Part shown: piece after piece, positions 36,538 through 45,832 of the stretch
Layout: each line of letters begins with the position of its first letter
Position numbering within the stretch: position 1 is the first letter of the stretch
NCBI GenBank assembly: GCA_947493005.1
Contig: CANLOY010000012.1
Span: forward strand, 31,386 to 95,385
Source: an uncultured Roseivirga sp.
Lineage (GTDB): Bacteria > Bacteroidota > Bacteroidia > Cytophagales > Cyclobacteriaceae
Direction: 5' to 3'
Length of the DNA: 64,000 nucleotides
Notes under the pieces: generated by a model
Seen by the model: the letters and a program-made list of their open reading frames with translations, nothing else
Told to the model about the DNA's origin: nothing
Database searches by the model: none
Program-made: the position numbers and the translations under genes

Positions 36538-36548
36538 TACAGAGTTAA
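36538..36548 (+). repeat. Direct repeat TACAGAGTTAA, copy 2
   Basis: Second copy of the 11-bp repeat, overlapping the predicted transcription start of the arsenosugar operon. Confidence 0.4.
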
Positions 36549-36567
36549 GGTTCTAAATTTCCATAAG

Positions 36568-37239
36568 ATGTCTAAAGGGAAAACCGCGATTCTTTTCTTC
36601 TCAAGAACTTTGAATGACGAATTCAGAGCCAAACCAATAGGAAGTAAGCAGCGATTTAAGTCCCTCTACCAATTCTTCGTAAACAAATCTCTTCAAACTG
36701 CCAGGTCATCGGGCTTGCCGGTTATCGAAATTTATTCGAATCAGCAGGACGGTGATAGTTTTGGTGAACGCCTTGTCAATTCTCTTAAAACGGTACGTGA
36801 TAGAGGCTACAACAAGGTGATAGTTATCGGTAATGATGCACCAGAATTGTCTGTGGATGATTTACACTTGGCTAGTCAAAGGATTAGCAGAGGAGATTCA
36901 ATCTTAGGGAAAGACAAGCGAGGAGGTACATATCTGATTGGTTTAGACCTGACCAGAAATCTCAGTTTCCTTGAAAGTGTCAATTGGAGCTCCAGTTCTG
37001 TATATGACCAGCTGAAACGTAAACTGAAAAATGTTTATGATCTCTCTGTAAAGGCAGATGTCAATAGTTTAGAAGATATAGAATCCCTTGCCAAGAACAG
37101 AAACATCTCAAGAGGGGCTGTTCTTTTTCTGAGGAGCCATTTTTGGGGGGTAATGTCATGTTGCATTAATAACAATGACTATTTCAGGCTTGTTGTTTCA
37201 GGTTGTGAATACAGAGGGCCACCTTCTTTGGTCGCTTAG
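36568..37239 (+). CDS. DUF2064/TIGR04282-type glycosyltransferase of the arsenosugar cluster
   Basis: 223 residues with a GT-A nucleotidyl/glycosyltransferase-like fold: AILFFSRTLNDEFRAKPIG at the start (the K/R-KPxG segment), FGERLVNSLKTVRDRGYNKV, and VIGNDAPELSVDDL with an acidic loop, as in the DUF2064 family often found beside arsS. The call of arsenosugar glycosyltransferase comes mainly from position, two genes upstream of arsS. The C-terminus has an atypical stretch MSCCINNNDYF and SGCEYRG. It starts the operon (57 nt to the next gene). Substrate unproven; a role in building the ribose-derived sugar is an inference. Confidence 0.75.
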   Translation: MSKGKTAILFFSRTLNDEFRAKPIGSKQRFKSLYQFFVNKSLQTARSSGLPVIEIYSNQQDGDSFGERLVNSLKTVRDRGYNKVIVIGNDAPELSVDDLHLASQRISRGDSILGKDKRGGTYLIGLDLTRNLSFLESVNWSSSSVYDQLKRKLKNVYDLSVKADVNSLEDIESLAKNRNISRGAVLFLRSHFWGVMSCCINNNDYFRLVVSGCEYRGPPSLVA

Positions 37240-37296
37240 TCTCATTTTTCTCAATGCCTCCGATGAGGCCCTACTTTATTTAATAGAATCAATATT

Positions 37297-37632
37297 ATGT
37301 CTAAGACTTATTATAAACCCGAGGACTTAAAGAAGTTCGGGAAGATCACTGAATTGCAAGAAGAAATGGGTACCAAGTTTTTTGATTGGTACAGTAGTGT
37401 TTTTAAACCTGGAGCATTGACAACAAGGGAAAAGGCTTTGATAGCACTGGCGGTTTCTCATGCTGTGCAATGTCCTTATTGTATAGATGCGTATACAGAC
37501 TCATGTATGAAAAAAGGTGCAGATGAAGAGCAGATGATGGAAGCTGTTCATGTGGCAGCTGCTATTAAAGGAGGAGCGGTTTTGGTACATGGCGTGCAAA
37601 TGATGAATGAAATGGAAGACAAACTGATGTAG
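37297..37632 (+). CDS. Arsenosugar-associated peroxidase-like protein (AhpD/CMD fold)
   Basis: 111 residues of the carboxymuconolactone decarboxylase fold. The redox pair CPYC is at 59-62 (HAVQCPYCIDAY). AhpD proteins have a His four residues after the second Cys; here that position is Tyr66, and the resolving chemistry may differ. This variant is the form found beside arsS genes, so context supports 'ArsS-associated peroxidase-like'. It may cycle dithiols or protect the arsenic intermediates; unproven. The stop is 1 nt before the arsS ATG. Confidence 0.85.
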   Translation: MSKTYYKPEDLKKFGKITELQEEMGTKFFDWYSSVFKPGALTTREKALIALAVSHAVQCPYCIDAYTDSCMKKGADEEQMMEAVHVAAAIKGGAVLVHGVQMMNEMEDKLM

Positions 37633-37633
37633 T

Positions 37634-38692
37634 ATGGGGCTTGCAACAAAGAGCTTAAAGAAAACTAATCACTGGCTTTCTACCCCAGAGGAACAGATTA
37701 AAGTGTTGAGTGACCATCAGAAGATTGATGTGCCTTCATTTGAACAGAAGTTGGAAGAAATAAACTTGTTTCCATTAAAGCCTGTTGGAGTGGATGTATT
37801 TCAAATCAATGTAGGTAAAATGTGCAATCAGGTTTGCAAACATTGTCATGTTGATGCCGGCCCTGATAGGAAAGAGATTATGACAAGGGAGACAATGCAG
37901 CAATGTTTAGACGCATTAAAAGGAATTGATGTCTCTACAGTAGATTTAACAGGAGGAGCTCCCGAAATGAACCCTGATTTCAGATGGTTTGTTGAGGAAC
38001 TTTCTAACTTAGGCAAGCAGATAATTGTTCGTTGCAACCTCACAATTATACTGGCTAACCCTAAATACAACGATTTACCGGAGTTTTTCCGAAAACATAA
38101 AGTCAATGTTGTTTCGTCATTGCCGTCTTTTACCGCGCGGAGAACAAACGCTCAACGAGGAGAAGGTGTTTTTGAAAAATCCATTAAGGCACTCCAAATG
38201 CTTAATGAGGTAGGTTATGGGAAAGAAGGTACAGGACTTAAGTTAGACCTTGTGTATAATCCTTCTGGAGCATACTTGCCAGATGATCAGATTGTATTGG
38301 AACAAGAGTACAAGAAGAAGCTGTCAGAGACTTTCGGGGTAGTGTTCAATAGTCTGTTTGCTATTACCAATCTACCAGTAAGTAGGTTTCTTGATTACCT
38401 GATCAGGACTGAAAATTATGAGGGCTACATGTCTGAGTTAGTCAATGCTTTTAATCCTATGGCGGCAACTGGGGTCATGTGCCGAAATATGGTTTCAGTA
38501 GGCTGGGATGGATACTTATATGACTGTGACTTTAATCAAATGTTAGAGTTGAAGTTGGCAGGTGATGCTCCTAAGCATGTCAGTGATTTTGATTATACAA
38601 AAGTAAAAGACCGAGAAATTATTATTAATCAGCATTGCTTTGGGTGTACAGCCGGAGCAGGCTCAAGTTGTGGAGGCACAACTATAAATTAA
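37634..38692 (+). CDS. arsS: Arsenosugar biosynthesis radical SAM protein
   Basis: 352 residues. The radical SAM cluster motif CNQVCKHC has Cys64, Cys68 and Cys71; the SAM GGAPEMNP motif follows (LTGGAPEMNP). The C-terminal region carries extra cysteines (VMCRNMVS, YDCDFN, HCFGCTAG, SSCGG), probably an auxiliary cluster as in the SPASM/DUF3641 tail of ArsS. Known role: ArsS transfers a 5'-deoxyadenosyl group to dimethylated arsenic made by ArsM, giving the arsenosugar nucleoside precursor. Both the preceding peroxidase-like gene and the following arsM are spaced by 1-5 nt. Confidence 0.93.
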   Translation: MGLATKSLKKTNHWLSTPEEQIKVLSDHQKIDVPSFEQKLEEINLFPLKPVGVDVFQINVGKMCNQVCKHCHVDAGPDRKEIMTRETMQQCLDALKGIDVSTVDLTGGAPEMNPDFRWFVEELSNLGKQIIVRCNLTIILANPKYNDLPEFFRKHKVNVVSSLPSFTARRTNAQRGEGVFEKSIKALQMLNEVGYGKEGTGLKLDLVYNPSGAYLPDDQIVLEQEYKKKLSETFGVVFNSLFAITNLPVSRFLDYLIRTENYEGYMSELVNAFNPMAATGVMCRNMVSVGWDGYLYDCDFNQMLELKLAGDAPKHVSDFDYTKVKDREIIINQHCFGCTAGAGSSCGGTTIN

Positions 38693-38697
38693 ACTTT

Positions 38698-39669
38698 ATG
38701 GAAACTTATTTAGAGACTACAAAAGATATATACAAGGCAGCAGCAGAAACTCCAGATGTAGGGCTTTGCTGTACGACAACTCCGGTTTGGGCTTTCCCTG
38801 AGTTGGAAATTCCGCAGATCATGCTAGACATGAATTATGGTTGTGGAAGTACTGTTCACCCCAGAGATCTTATTAATTCACCTAATGTACTTTACGTTGG
38901 AGTAGGAGGGGGGATGGAGCTCCTTCAGTTTTCATATTTCAGCCGCCAAAAAGGTGGGGTAATAGGTGTAGATGTGGTGGACGAGATGATTGATGCATGT
39001 AAGAAAAACATGTCAGATGCAGCCGAGCAAAATGCATGGTTCGACCCTTCGTTCATCGATGTAAGAAAAGGTGATGCCTTGAATTTACCTATTGAAGATG
39101 AATCGATTGATGTAGCCGCCCAAAATTGCCTGTTCAATATTTTCCATGAAGAGGACTTGAAGAAAGCACTCAAGGAGATGTATAGAGTTCTGAAACCCAG
39201 AGGAAGGCTGGTACTTTCAGATCCTATTGCAGAACAAACAATGCCCGACTCACTAAAATTTGATGAAAGATTGAGGGGGTTGTGTCTGAGTGGTGCTTTA
39301 CCATTGGATGATTACATTAAAATGATTACTGATGTAGGCTTCGGTACCATTGAAATCAGAGCAAAAAGGCCTTACAGAATTTTAGATACAAAGAACTTTG
39401 ATACGCCAACATCGATTTTTATAGAAAGTGTTGAAGTGGCTGCCATTAAAGATCCAATGCCTGAAGATGGACCTTGTGTATTTACAGGGCGTACTGCTAT
39501 TTACACTGGCAGTAAAGAATATTTTGATGATCATAAAGGGCACGTGCTCATGCCAAATCAACCGCTGTCTGTTTGTGATAAAACCGCTGGTGATCTAGAA
39601 AACTTGAAATCAGAAGATATTTGGGTATCAGACAGCACCTACTTTTATGATGGTGGAGGATGCTGCTAG
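38698..39669 (+). CDS. arsM: Arsenite methyltransferase of the arsenosugar type
   Basis: 323 residues from ATG 38698, 5 nt after the arsS stop. A longer frame starting inside arsS is not needed. SAM-binding glycine motif VLYVGVGGGMELLQFS (64-79), DVVDEMIDAC, and LNLPIEDESIDVAAQN. Arsenic-binding cysteines: Cys24 and Cys25 (LCCTTT), Cys49 (YGCGST), and another in RGLCLSGAL. An extra C-terminal GGGCC may add thiols. ArsM methylates As(III) to dimethyl species in the cytoplasm, the substrate for ArsS. Operon with the three genes above; a purine-nucleoside or nucleosidase partner for later steps is not visible. Confidence 0.93.
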   Translation: METYLETTKDIYKAAAETPDVGLCCTTTPVWAFPELEIPQIMLDMNYGCGSTVHPRDLINSPNVLYVGVGGGMELLQFSYFSRQKGGVIGVDVVDEMIDACKKNMSDAAEQNAWFDPSFIDVRKGDALNLPIEDESIDVAAQNCLFNIFHEEDLKKALKEMYRVLKPRGRLVLSDPIAEQTMPDSLKFDERLRGLCLSGALPLDDYIKMITDVGFGTIEIRAKRPYRILDTKNFDTPTSIFIESVEVAAIKDPMPEDGPCVFTGRTAIYTGSKEYFDDHKGHVLMPNQPLSVCDKTAGDLENLKSEDIWVSDSTYFYDGGGCC

Positions 39670-39694
39670 CCTTCTGAATCCAAAATACTGAAAA

Positions 39695-39725
39695 AAGGGC
39701 TACAGAATTAACTTCTGTAGCCCTT
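39695..39725 (-). terminator. Terminator for the susCD operon, possibly also arsM
   Basis: 13-bp stem AAGGGCTACAGAA/TTCTGTAGCCCTT with a 5-nt loop. On the minus strand it is followed by TTTTTT, so it ends susD transcripts; on plus the flank is AAT-rich. Confidence 0.85.
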
Positions 39726-39771
39726 AATTAATATATGATAAAACATGAATGAAGAGTCTTGAAAGACTTAA

Positions 39772-41196
39772 TCAATTACGATTGACTTCAGTCTTGACAA
39801 ATATTCCCGGGTCATTTTCCGGTGCATTTGAGTTTGTATTCAGTTCATCATCAGAGTACGGCATTCTTTCAGGGTGAGCAGTTGCAGTTGCAGTGTTGAA
39901 AGGAAACGGAACTCCTAAAGTTGGGTTTGCAACCCTAACCCTTCTGGCATCATCAAAAGGCATAAAGGTGCCGAAACCAGATATATATCTCTCCTCAATT
40001 ATCTCTCTTAGCAAAGCATCACTTTGAGAAATGCCATCAGGATTTTCCATGCCTCCAATATCAAAATCAGCAGCCACATAAGGATCATATTGATGAGGCT
40101 GTCCAGTGAAGTTGGCATTTAATCCTCCACCTCCATTTAGCCATGCTCTGTATTCATTTAAATGTTGCAAAGCGGCAGCAAAAGTTGATGTCCTTAAGGC
40201 GGTTTCGGCCAAAGTAAGCTTAGTTTCCTGATATGTAACCAGATTTTGAGGTTCAAATTGCTCTATAATTCCAAGGTTGTTGGTTGCAGAACTTTCATCG
40301 ATTCTGTAATAACCAAGTCTGGCGGTCTCGTCAGTCTTTGCATTACCTCTGTAAACAGCCGAACTGTTATCGAGTAATTGAATCAAATAACTATTTGCTG
40401 TTCCAATATCACCAGTTCTGGCTCCTGCAAGTATTTCCCAGAACAAATTCTTGTCACCTGAAGAAACACTTGGATCACCTCTTGGAATATGCTGCATATT
40501 ATTGGCAGCTGAAGCAATTCCATTTTGTGCAGCCTGAAATGCACCAGCATAATCCTTTCTCATCATCAAAAAGCGAGCTTTTAGAGTGTAAGCTGCGGCT
40601 TGCCATTTAGTAGCATCTCCACCAAAATAAAGGTCTTCAGGTAGGCTTGCATTTGCTGCTGCACCCAAATCACCTATAGCATCATCCAGAAGTGTATTTA
40701 GTGCAGTAAGCACAGAGACTTGACCATCAAACTGAGGATCACTAACATCACTTACAATTTCAGAATAAGGGACATCCCCAAATAAAGAAGCTGCTGTGCC
40801 AATGGCATGCGCTTCCAACACTTTGGCAATACCTTGCATTAAATTATCATCAGGTAGTTTTTCTCTGATAAACCTTGCATTAGGAACAACCCCAACATAA
40901 AATCTGCTCCAGGTTCCAATAGACTCAGCAGTTGATATAGAGTAGCCATATATATTGGCATATAGAGAAGTAAGACCAACCAACTGACCAGAGAATAACC
41001 CGGATATTCTATTTAAGTGCCCTGCCTGACCACTTGTATTGGCTAATATGGCTCCGGAAAGGAACAACTTAGCATCTATGTCGTCAGGAGTAATTTTGTT
41101 TGGATTTTCATTGACGCCATCCACGATGTCTTCGCACGAAGAGATCAGGAAAAAGCTTGCTATAAGTATGTATAAGTATCTTTTCATGATTTTCAT
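39772..41196 (-). CDS. SusD/RagB-family lipoprotein
   Basis: 474 residues; lipobox FLISSC (Cys21). ATG at 41196 or 41187. Helical, TPR-like SusD fold: NENPNKITPDDIDAKLFLSG near the N-terminus, AKVLEAHAIGTAASLFGDVP (typical G-D-VPYSE segment), KATKWQAAAYTLKARFLM-like motif in the middle, and EERYISGFGTFMPFDDARR near the C-terminus. SusD sits on top of the SusC barrel and captures nutrient. It ends a SusC-SusD operon, 16 nt after SusC. The substrate is not predictable here: no glycoside hydrolases are next to it, while peptide/amide hydrolases are. Confidence 0.92.
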   Translation of the reverse strand: MKIMKRYLYILIASFFLISSCEDIVDGVNENPNKITPDDIDAKLFLSGAILANTSGQAGHLNRISGLFSGQLVGLTSLYANIYGYSISTAESIGTWSRFYVGVVPNARFIREKLPDDNLMQGIAKVLEAHAIGTAASLFGDVPYSEIVSDVSDPQFDGQVSVLTALNTLLDDAIGDLGAAANASLPEDLYFGGDATKWQAAAYTLKARFLMMRKDYAGAFQAAQNGIASAANNMQHIPRGDPSVSSGDKNLFWEILAGARTGDIGTANSYLIQLLDNSSAVYRGNAKTDETARLGYYRIDESSATNNLGIIEQFEPQNLVTYQETKLTLAETALRTSTFAAALQHLNEYRAWLNGGGGLNANFTGQPHQYDPYVAADFDIGGMENPDGISQSDALLREIIEERYISGFGTFMPFDDARRVRVANPTLGVPFPFNTATATAHPERMPYSDDELNTNSNAPENDPGIFVKTEVNRN

Positions 41197-41212
41197 TCTT
41201 TAGACATTATGA

Positions 41213-44200
41213 TTAAAAGTTGACCAATATTGAGAATAGGTAAGACTTGGTGCTTGGGTTAGTGAAATACTCAAGACCTAATGCGTTGCCTACACCTGTT
41301 TGGTTTACTTCAGGATCTATACCTGGTATTGAATCCCATAAGAATAGGTTTCTTCCAGTAGCTGTTAAAGTGATGGAACTAAGTTTTGTTTTCTCTTTGA
41401 AGTTTTGAGAATCAAAAGTATAGCTTAGCGAAACCTCTCTTAATCGAGTAAAAGTGGCATCGTATATAGAGAAATTGTATGCCTGGTTATCACCAAATCC
41501 TCCTCCTATACCAGTTCTGTACCAAGACTCGTCAAGCAAAACATTACCTCCTCCAAAATTGCGAATGTTTCCCCGAACCACGGTTCCGGCAGGAATAGTA
41601 GTCCCAGCAAAGTTAACAAGTGGTTCAGTTGTTGTGAACCTGTTGGCTGTTTCCTGAGTAGTTCCGAACCTATTCAATACCCAAAGGGATCTTGGAGAGA
41701 ATACACCACCTTGAGAATGTTCAATCAGCACGTTTAGTCTTAATTTTTTCCAGCTAACTGCGGTACCAAAACCACCTCTCCAATCTGGGTTGGGATCTCC
41801 CAAAACAATAGGGCTCGTAGTTAACTGAGGGAATCCATTGGCATTAAGGATAAAGTTGCCTTCGGCATCAGTCTGTGAACCTGTTCCATAAAGAACACCC
41901 AATGGCTGACCAACAATAGCCCTTGAACTCACCGAGGCTCCTGGAGAAAGGTTAATGGTTTCTGTTCCTCTAAGGTCAGTAACTTCGTTTTCGTTGGTAG
42001 ACCAGTTACCGAAAAGGTTAATGTTCCAATCATTCTTATTGAAAAGGTCATACCCAAAATCCATTTCAAAACCTTGGTTTTTCATGGAAGCGGCATTCAG
42101 AATCTGAGTATCAAAACCTGATGAAGGTGTTAAGTCTACAGGGATGATGATTCCTTTGATATTGTTGTTATAATAAGTCATTGTAAGACTTAGCTTGTCA
42201 CTAAATAGCCTTAAATCAGTGCCTATTTCCCACTCTTCTTTAATTTCAGGTTCCAATAAAGGATTTCCTTTATCATCATCCAATCTAAAACCTCCTCCCC
42301 AAAGAGAGATATCTAATGGATCACTATATGTAGAATAAGTGAATCCGCCTTCTGCTAAAGTTTGGAATCTATGTGCAGGAGCTGCAATACCTACACGACC
42401 CCAGGATGCCCTTAACTTACCGAAAGAAAGTATCGAAGAAGTGCCAATGGATGGTAATTGAGTAAACTGCCAGGCAACATCTGTCGCAGGATATGTGAAG
42501 TTTCCTTTTACAGTGGAAGAGGCTTCAACTGCTCCCGATATATTAACGAAAAGCTGATCATATAAATCAAAACTAAGGTTGGCATAGCCTCTGTTAGATT
42601 TGATTTTAGTGTTCGAATTAGAAACGGTAGAATTTTCTGCAGCTGTATTAAGGTCAGTTGTTGGTTTTCTCGCGTTCACCAAGAAACCTACAATGTCAGT
42701 GCTGTTTCCTCTTAACTTTCTATCGTTCAGGTTCCATCCAACTGTAGCATTTAATGAAATGTCATCAGTTAGCTCAAAGTTACCTGTAACAATGGCATCA
42801 AAGTTTATTTCCTGACGCCCCAGAACATCTTCCGCAAATTGGCCGCTTGAACGACTTCCTGCAGAACCTACAGGGAAGAAGTAGCTCCTTTTATCATCGT
42901 ACCCGTCAATACCCCCTCGTAATTTTACTCTTAGGAAATCAAGGGGCTCAATGTCCACATCTGCAGAAAACAAATATCTGTTCACAGTACTGGTAGCAGT
43001 TTGTTCATAAACTGTCCATAGAGGGTTGTTGTAAATTGGATTTTGATTGTTACCAAGATACCTTCTATAGGACCTATGTCTTAACGGGCTCGAAACACCG
43101 CTGGCACTTACGTATGTACCTATATAGTCTCTACTGTCGAAATCAGGTGGTGTTCTTAGCAGACCAAGTAAAAGACCAGCTGTATTTGAACTCTGTTGAA
43201 TTCTATTGGAGAAAGTTCTTGTAAAACTCCCTTTAGACTCCATTGAAATCCAGTCGTTAAAGAATGTTCTATTGTTTAACCTGATATTGGTTCTGTCATA
43301 ATTACTCTCTTTAACTATGCCTTCCTGATCTAATCTACTCAAACTGAAAAAGTAAGAAGACTTTTCATTGCCGCTGCTAATGGTTAAATCATGCTGTTGA
43401 AAACCTCCTGTTTGGAAAACAGCATCCCAGTTTGAATCCACGAATGTTTCTCGAGAATTTTTACCAGTAATCGGATAGTATCTGGTCCCATCCTGAGCTA
43501 TAAAAACAGCACCAGAAGTGTTTACTTCATCAGCTGCTCCACTTCTGTCCGGAATATAATCACCCCAGGCTTCTGCTCTTGTTGGGCTATATACTCCACC
43601 ACGCCCCTGTCCCCAGGTGTTTTGTAGTTCGTACCGTTGATTTACCTTATCAAATGAAGTGGAGAATTTGTAGCTCATCTGGAATTTACCAGCTTGGCCA
43701 TTTTTAGTAGTAATAACAATTACTCCATTGGCTGCTCTGGATCCCCATAATGCAGCAGCAGAGGCTCCTTTGAGTATCTGAACTGATTCTATGTCATTAG
43801 GATTGATGTCGTTAATTCTCGATTGCTGAGAGACACCTCCGGTTCGTCCACCAGTCGCATTGTTTCCACCGCCATATTGAGTATTGTTGGATACTGGAAT
43901 CCCATCAATGATTATAAGGGGACTTGATGTGCCAGTAATACTGTTTGCTCCTCTGATCCTGATACTTGATCCGGCCCCTGGGTCACCATTAGATCGACTG
44001 ATCTGAACGTTAGAAGCTTTGGCACCTAATGAGTTTAGGAAATTGGCTTCTCCAGATCTTGTTACATCTTCGGTTTTTACGGTTGAAGCAGTAGATCCTA
44101 ATTGATCTTTCTTTTGTGTCAGGCCCAAAGCAGTTACAACTACCTCATTAAGTTCGGTTGCATCTTCTTCCAGAGTAATGTTAATAGTAGTCTGCTGACC

Positions 44201-44455
44201 AACTGTTCTTTCGATAGTTTTATATCCTATAAAACTGAATACCAATACTGAGTTAGCATTGGCCACACGGACTGTATACCGCCCGTCAATATTGGTCTGA
44301 CCTCCGTTTGTTGTACCCTTTTCGAGTACCGAGACCCCAATCATCGTTTCTCCATTAGAATCTTTTACGATTCCCGTAACTGTTTGCTGAGCAAACAAAC
44401 AGGAGCTCGAAAAAAGGAGAAGGACAAGAATTTTAAAATGTAGGTGTTTCATCAT
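41213..44455 (-). CDS. SusC/RagA TonB-dependent transporter
   Basis: About 1080 residues from ATG 44455 (an in-frame TTG lies two codons upstream). Signal peptide (ILVLLLFSSSCLFAQQ), an N-terminal carboxypeptidase-like domain (VTGIVKDSNGETMIGVSVLE to about 100), the linker LEEDATELNEVVVTALGLTQ, the plug domain (GSSIRIRGANSITGTSSPL), then the 22-stranded barrel ending in SYLFSILVNF with terminal Phe. Needs TonB-ExbBD for energised import. Upstream (44456-44810) is a long leader without an obvious promoter match; no anti-sigma gene is present, so regulation is perhaps by the divergent AraC protein. Confidence 0.94.
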   Translation of the reverse strand: MMKHLHFKILVLLLFSSSCLFAQQTVTGIVKDSNGETMIGVSVLEKGTTNGGQTNIDGRYTVRVANANSVLVFSFIGYKTIERTVGQQTTINITLEEDATELNEVVVTALGLTQKKDQLGSTASTVKTEDVTRSGEANFLNSLGAKASNVQISRSNGDPGAGSSIRIRGANSITGTSSPLIIIDGIPVSNNTQYGGGNNATGGRTGGVSQQSRINDINPNDIESVQILKGASAAALWGSRAANGVIVITTKNGQAGKFQMSYKFSTSFDKVNQRYELQNTWGQGRGGVYSPTRAEAWGDYIPDRSGAADEVNTSGAVFIAQDGTRYYPITGKNSRETFVDSNWDAVFQTGGFQQHDLTISSGNEKSSYFFSLSRLDQEGIVKESNYDRTNIRLNNRTFFNDWISMESKGSFTRTFSNRIQQSSNTAGLLLGLLRTPPDFDSRDYIGTYVSASGVSSPLRHRSYRRYLGNNQNPIYNNPLWTVYEQTATSTVNRYLFSADVDIEPLDFLRVKLRGGIDGYDDKRSYFFPVGSAGSRSSGQFAEDVLGRQEINFDAIVTGNFELTDDISLNATVGWNLNDRKLRGNSTDIVGFLVNARKPTTDLNTAAENSTVSNSNTKIKSNRGYANLSFDLYDQLFVNISGAVEASSTVKGNFTYPATDVAWQFTQLPSIGTSSILSFGKLRASWGRVGIAAPAHRFQTLAEGGFTYSTYSDPLDISLWGGGFRLDDDKGNPLLEPEIKEEWEIGTDLRLFSDKLSLTMTYYNNNIKGIIIPVDLTPSSGFDTQILNAASMKNQGFEMDFGYDLFNKNDWNINLFGNWSTNENEVTDLRGTETINLSPGASVSSRAIVGQPLGVLYGTGSQTDAEGNFILNANGFPQLTTSPIVLGDPNPDWRGGFGTAVSWKKLRLNVLIEHSQGGVFSPRSLWVLNRFGTTQETANRFTTTEPLVNFAGTTIPAGTVVRGNIRNFGGGNVLLDESWYRTGIGGGFGDNQAYNFSIYDATFTRLREVSLSYTFDSQNFKEKTKLSSITLTATGRNLFLWDSIPGIDPEVNQTGVGNALGLEYFTNPSTKSYLFSILVNF

Positions 44456-44810
44456 ATTCAATCATTTTACTTTATGAGTATTGCAAAAAACACTTGCGTG
44501 CTCTTTACTAAAGATTGGGTGCTTTGAGACTCATGACTGTGCGAATCCTGCTATTTTTTGATATGGGTTGTCGTATTGATTGGAAAGACCCAAGCTTTGT
44601 TGCTTGTTTATTGTGTAATTTCTCTTGTTTTGAATGAGGTGAAATTAAGTTCTGTAAATCAAATGGATGGCATTCTTTTGTTTTGTATATATGTGCATAA
44701 GATGTATATTGTTTTGATCTAAGCAAATTAACTAACGGCTTTGTGATTACTCAGAATCCCAAAATGGTAACCTGTAGATCGAACTGAGCCAAAAAAACGA
44801 AGCGAAAGCA
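44456..44810. other. Divergent intergenic region between susC and the AraC regulator
   Basis: 355 nt, AT-rich. No TAnnTTTG box with a correct -33 partner was found on either strand. An open frame of 72 codons on minus (44508-44726) has no family look and is not called. Regulatory elements for both genes must lie here. Confidence 0.5.
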
Positions 44811-45737
44811 TTGAAGAAGTTCTGTCCTTACTGCAATAACCTGATTACTGCATTTGAGCACAATAACTATTGCTCAGAAACAAACCAACTGGGAGAGAAT
44901 TCATCAGGTAATGCTTTCTTTATTAACTCATCAAGACTCAAGTCTGGAAAGCATACTTCTCGGTTTACACTCAGGGGAGTTCTTAAAGGGTATCAGTATC
45001 ACAAAGTAGGAAGCTCAGATTGCGTTTTATCAAAGGATAATTACTTGATTGTGAATAAAGGACAGACCTACTACAGTGAAATAGATTCTAATGATCCCAC
45101 CGAAGCAATCATTGTAGCCTTTGGTGATGATGATCTTGATGATGTATTTAATAACATGTGTACATCAGGAGATTTATTACTGGATGAGCCACTCAAGAGC
45201 TGCGATGATAAATTGAGCATGTTTGAGACAGCTTATGCCAATGATGAAAATGTGAAAAGAGTATTCCTGAATTTAAAACAGGCAATGTTGGAAGACACGG
45301 GAACTCCAATGTTATATCAGGAACTGACTTACGAATTGCTGGAGCGTATTCTAAGAAACCATTTTGATACGCTTTTGAAAATTGAGAGAATCAAATCGGT
45401 AAAGCGATCGACTAAAAGAGAAATATATAAGCGGATAAGCCGTGCAAAGGATTATATGACTGCCTGTTTGGGAGAGAAACTATCAATTGAGAAGATAAGT
45501 GGAGAAGCTGCTCTATCTCCCTATCATTTTTTCCGAACCTTTAAAGATTTTTATGGAGTAACTCCACTGGAGTACTTAACCAAAGAAAGGTTGAAGTATG
45601 CTACTCATCTGCTGAAAACCACGGATTTACCAGTGAGCAATGTAGCTTCAGTTGTTGGTTTTGAAAGCCCTAGCTCGTTCACACGTTTGTTTAAAAGAAA
45701 TTATCATTTGAGCCCATCTGCTCTTCGCTCAAATTAA
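44811..45737 (+). CDS. AraC-family transcriptional regulator with N-terminal Cys-rich start
   Basis: 308 residues, TTG start at 44811. C-terminal AraC/XylS DNA-binding domain (about 205-306): KDYMTACLGEKLSIEKISGE, ALSPYHFFRTFKDFYGVTPL, KERLKYATHLLKTTDLPVSN, VVGFESPSSFTRLFKRNYH, the two helix-turn-helix units of the family. The N-terminal domain resembles the AraC ligand-binding cupin (GYQYHKVGSSDCVLSKDNYL). A CxxC (Cys5, Cys8) plus Cys21 at the very start is unusual and could bind a metal. Likely regulates the divergent susCD and/or the three genes downstream. Confidence 0.87.
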   Translation: MKKFCPYCNNLITAFEHNNYCSETNQLGENSSGNAFFINSSRLKSGKHTSRFTLRGVLKGYQYHKVGSSDCVLSKDNYLIVNKGQTYYSEIDSNDPTEAIIVAFGDDDLDDVFNNMCTSGDLLLDEPLKSCDDKLSMFETAYANDENVKRVFLNLKQAMLEDTGTPMLYQELTYELLERILRNHFDTLLKIERIKSVKRSTKREIYKRISRAKDYMTACLGEKLSIEKISGEAALSPYHFFRTFKDFYGVTPLEYLTKERLKYATHLLKTTDLPVSNVASVVGFESPSSFTRLFKRNYHLSPSALRSN

Positions 45738-45832
45738 AACAGCAGGATTGGCATAGTCATAGTTCTTACTGAAGTCTACTTTTCGATCATTCTTCTTTGG
45801 TGGAAACACCACAACTACAAAATGATCAATTG

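Noticed and set aside
44508..44726. 72-codon ORF on minus between susC and the AraC gene
   Set aside because: No family features, sits in the regulatory gap and lacks a plausible start.
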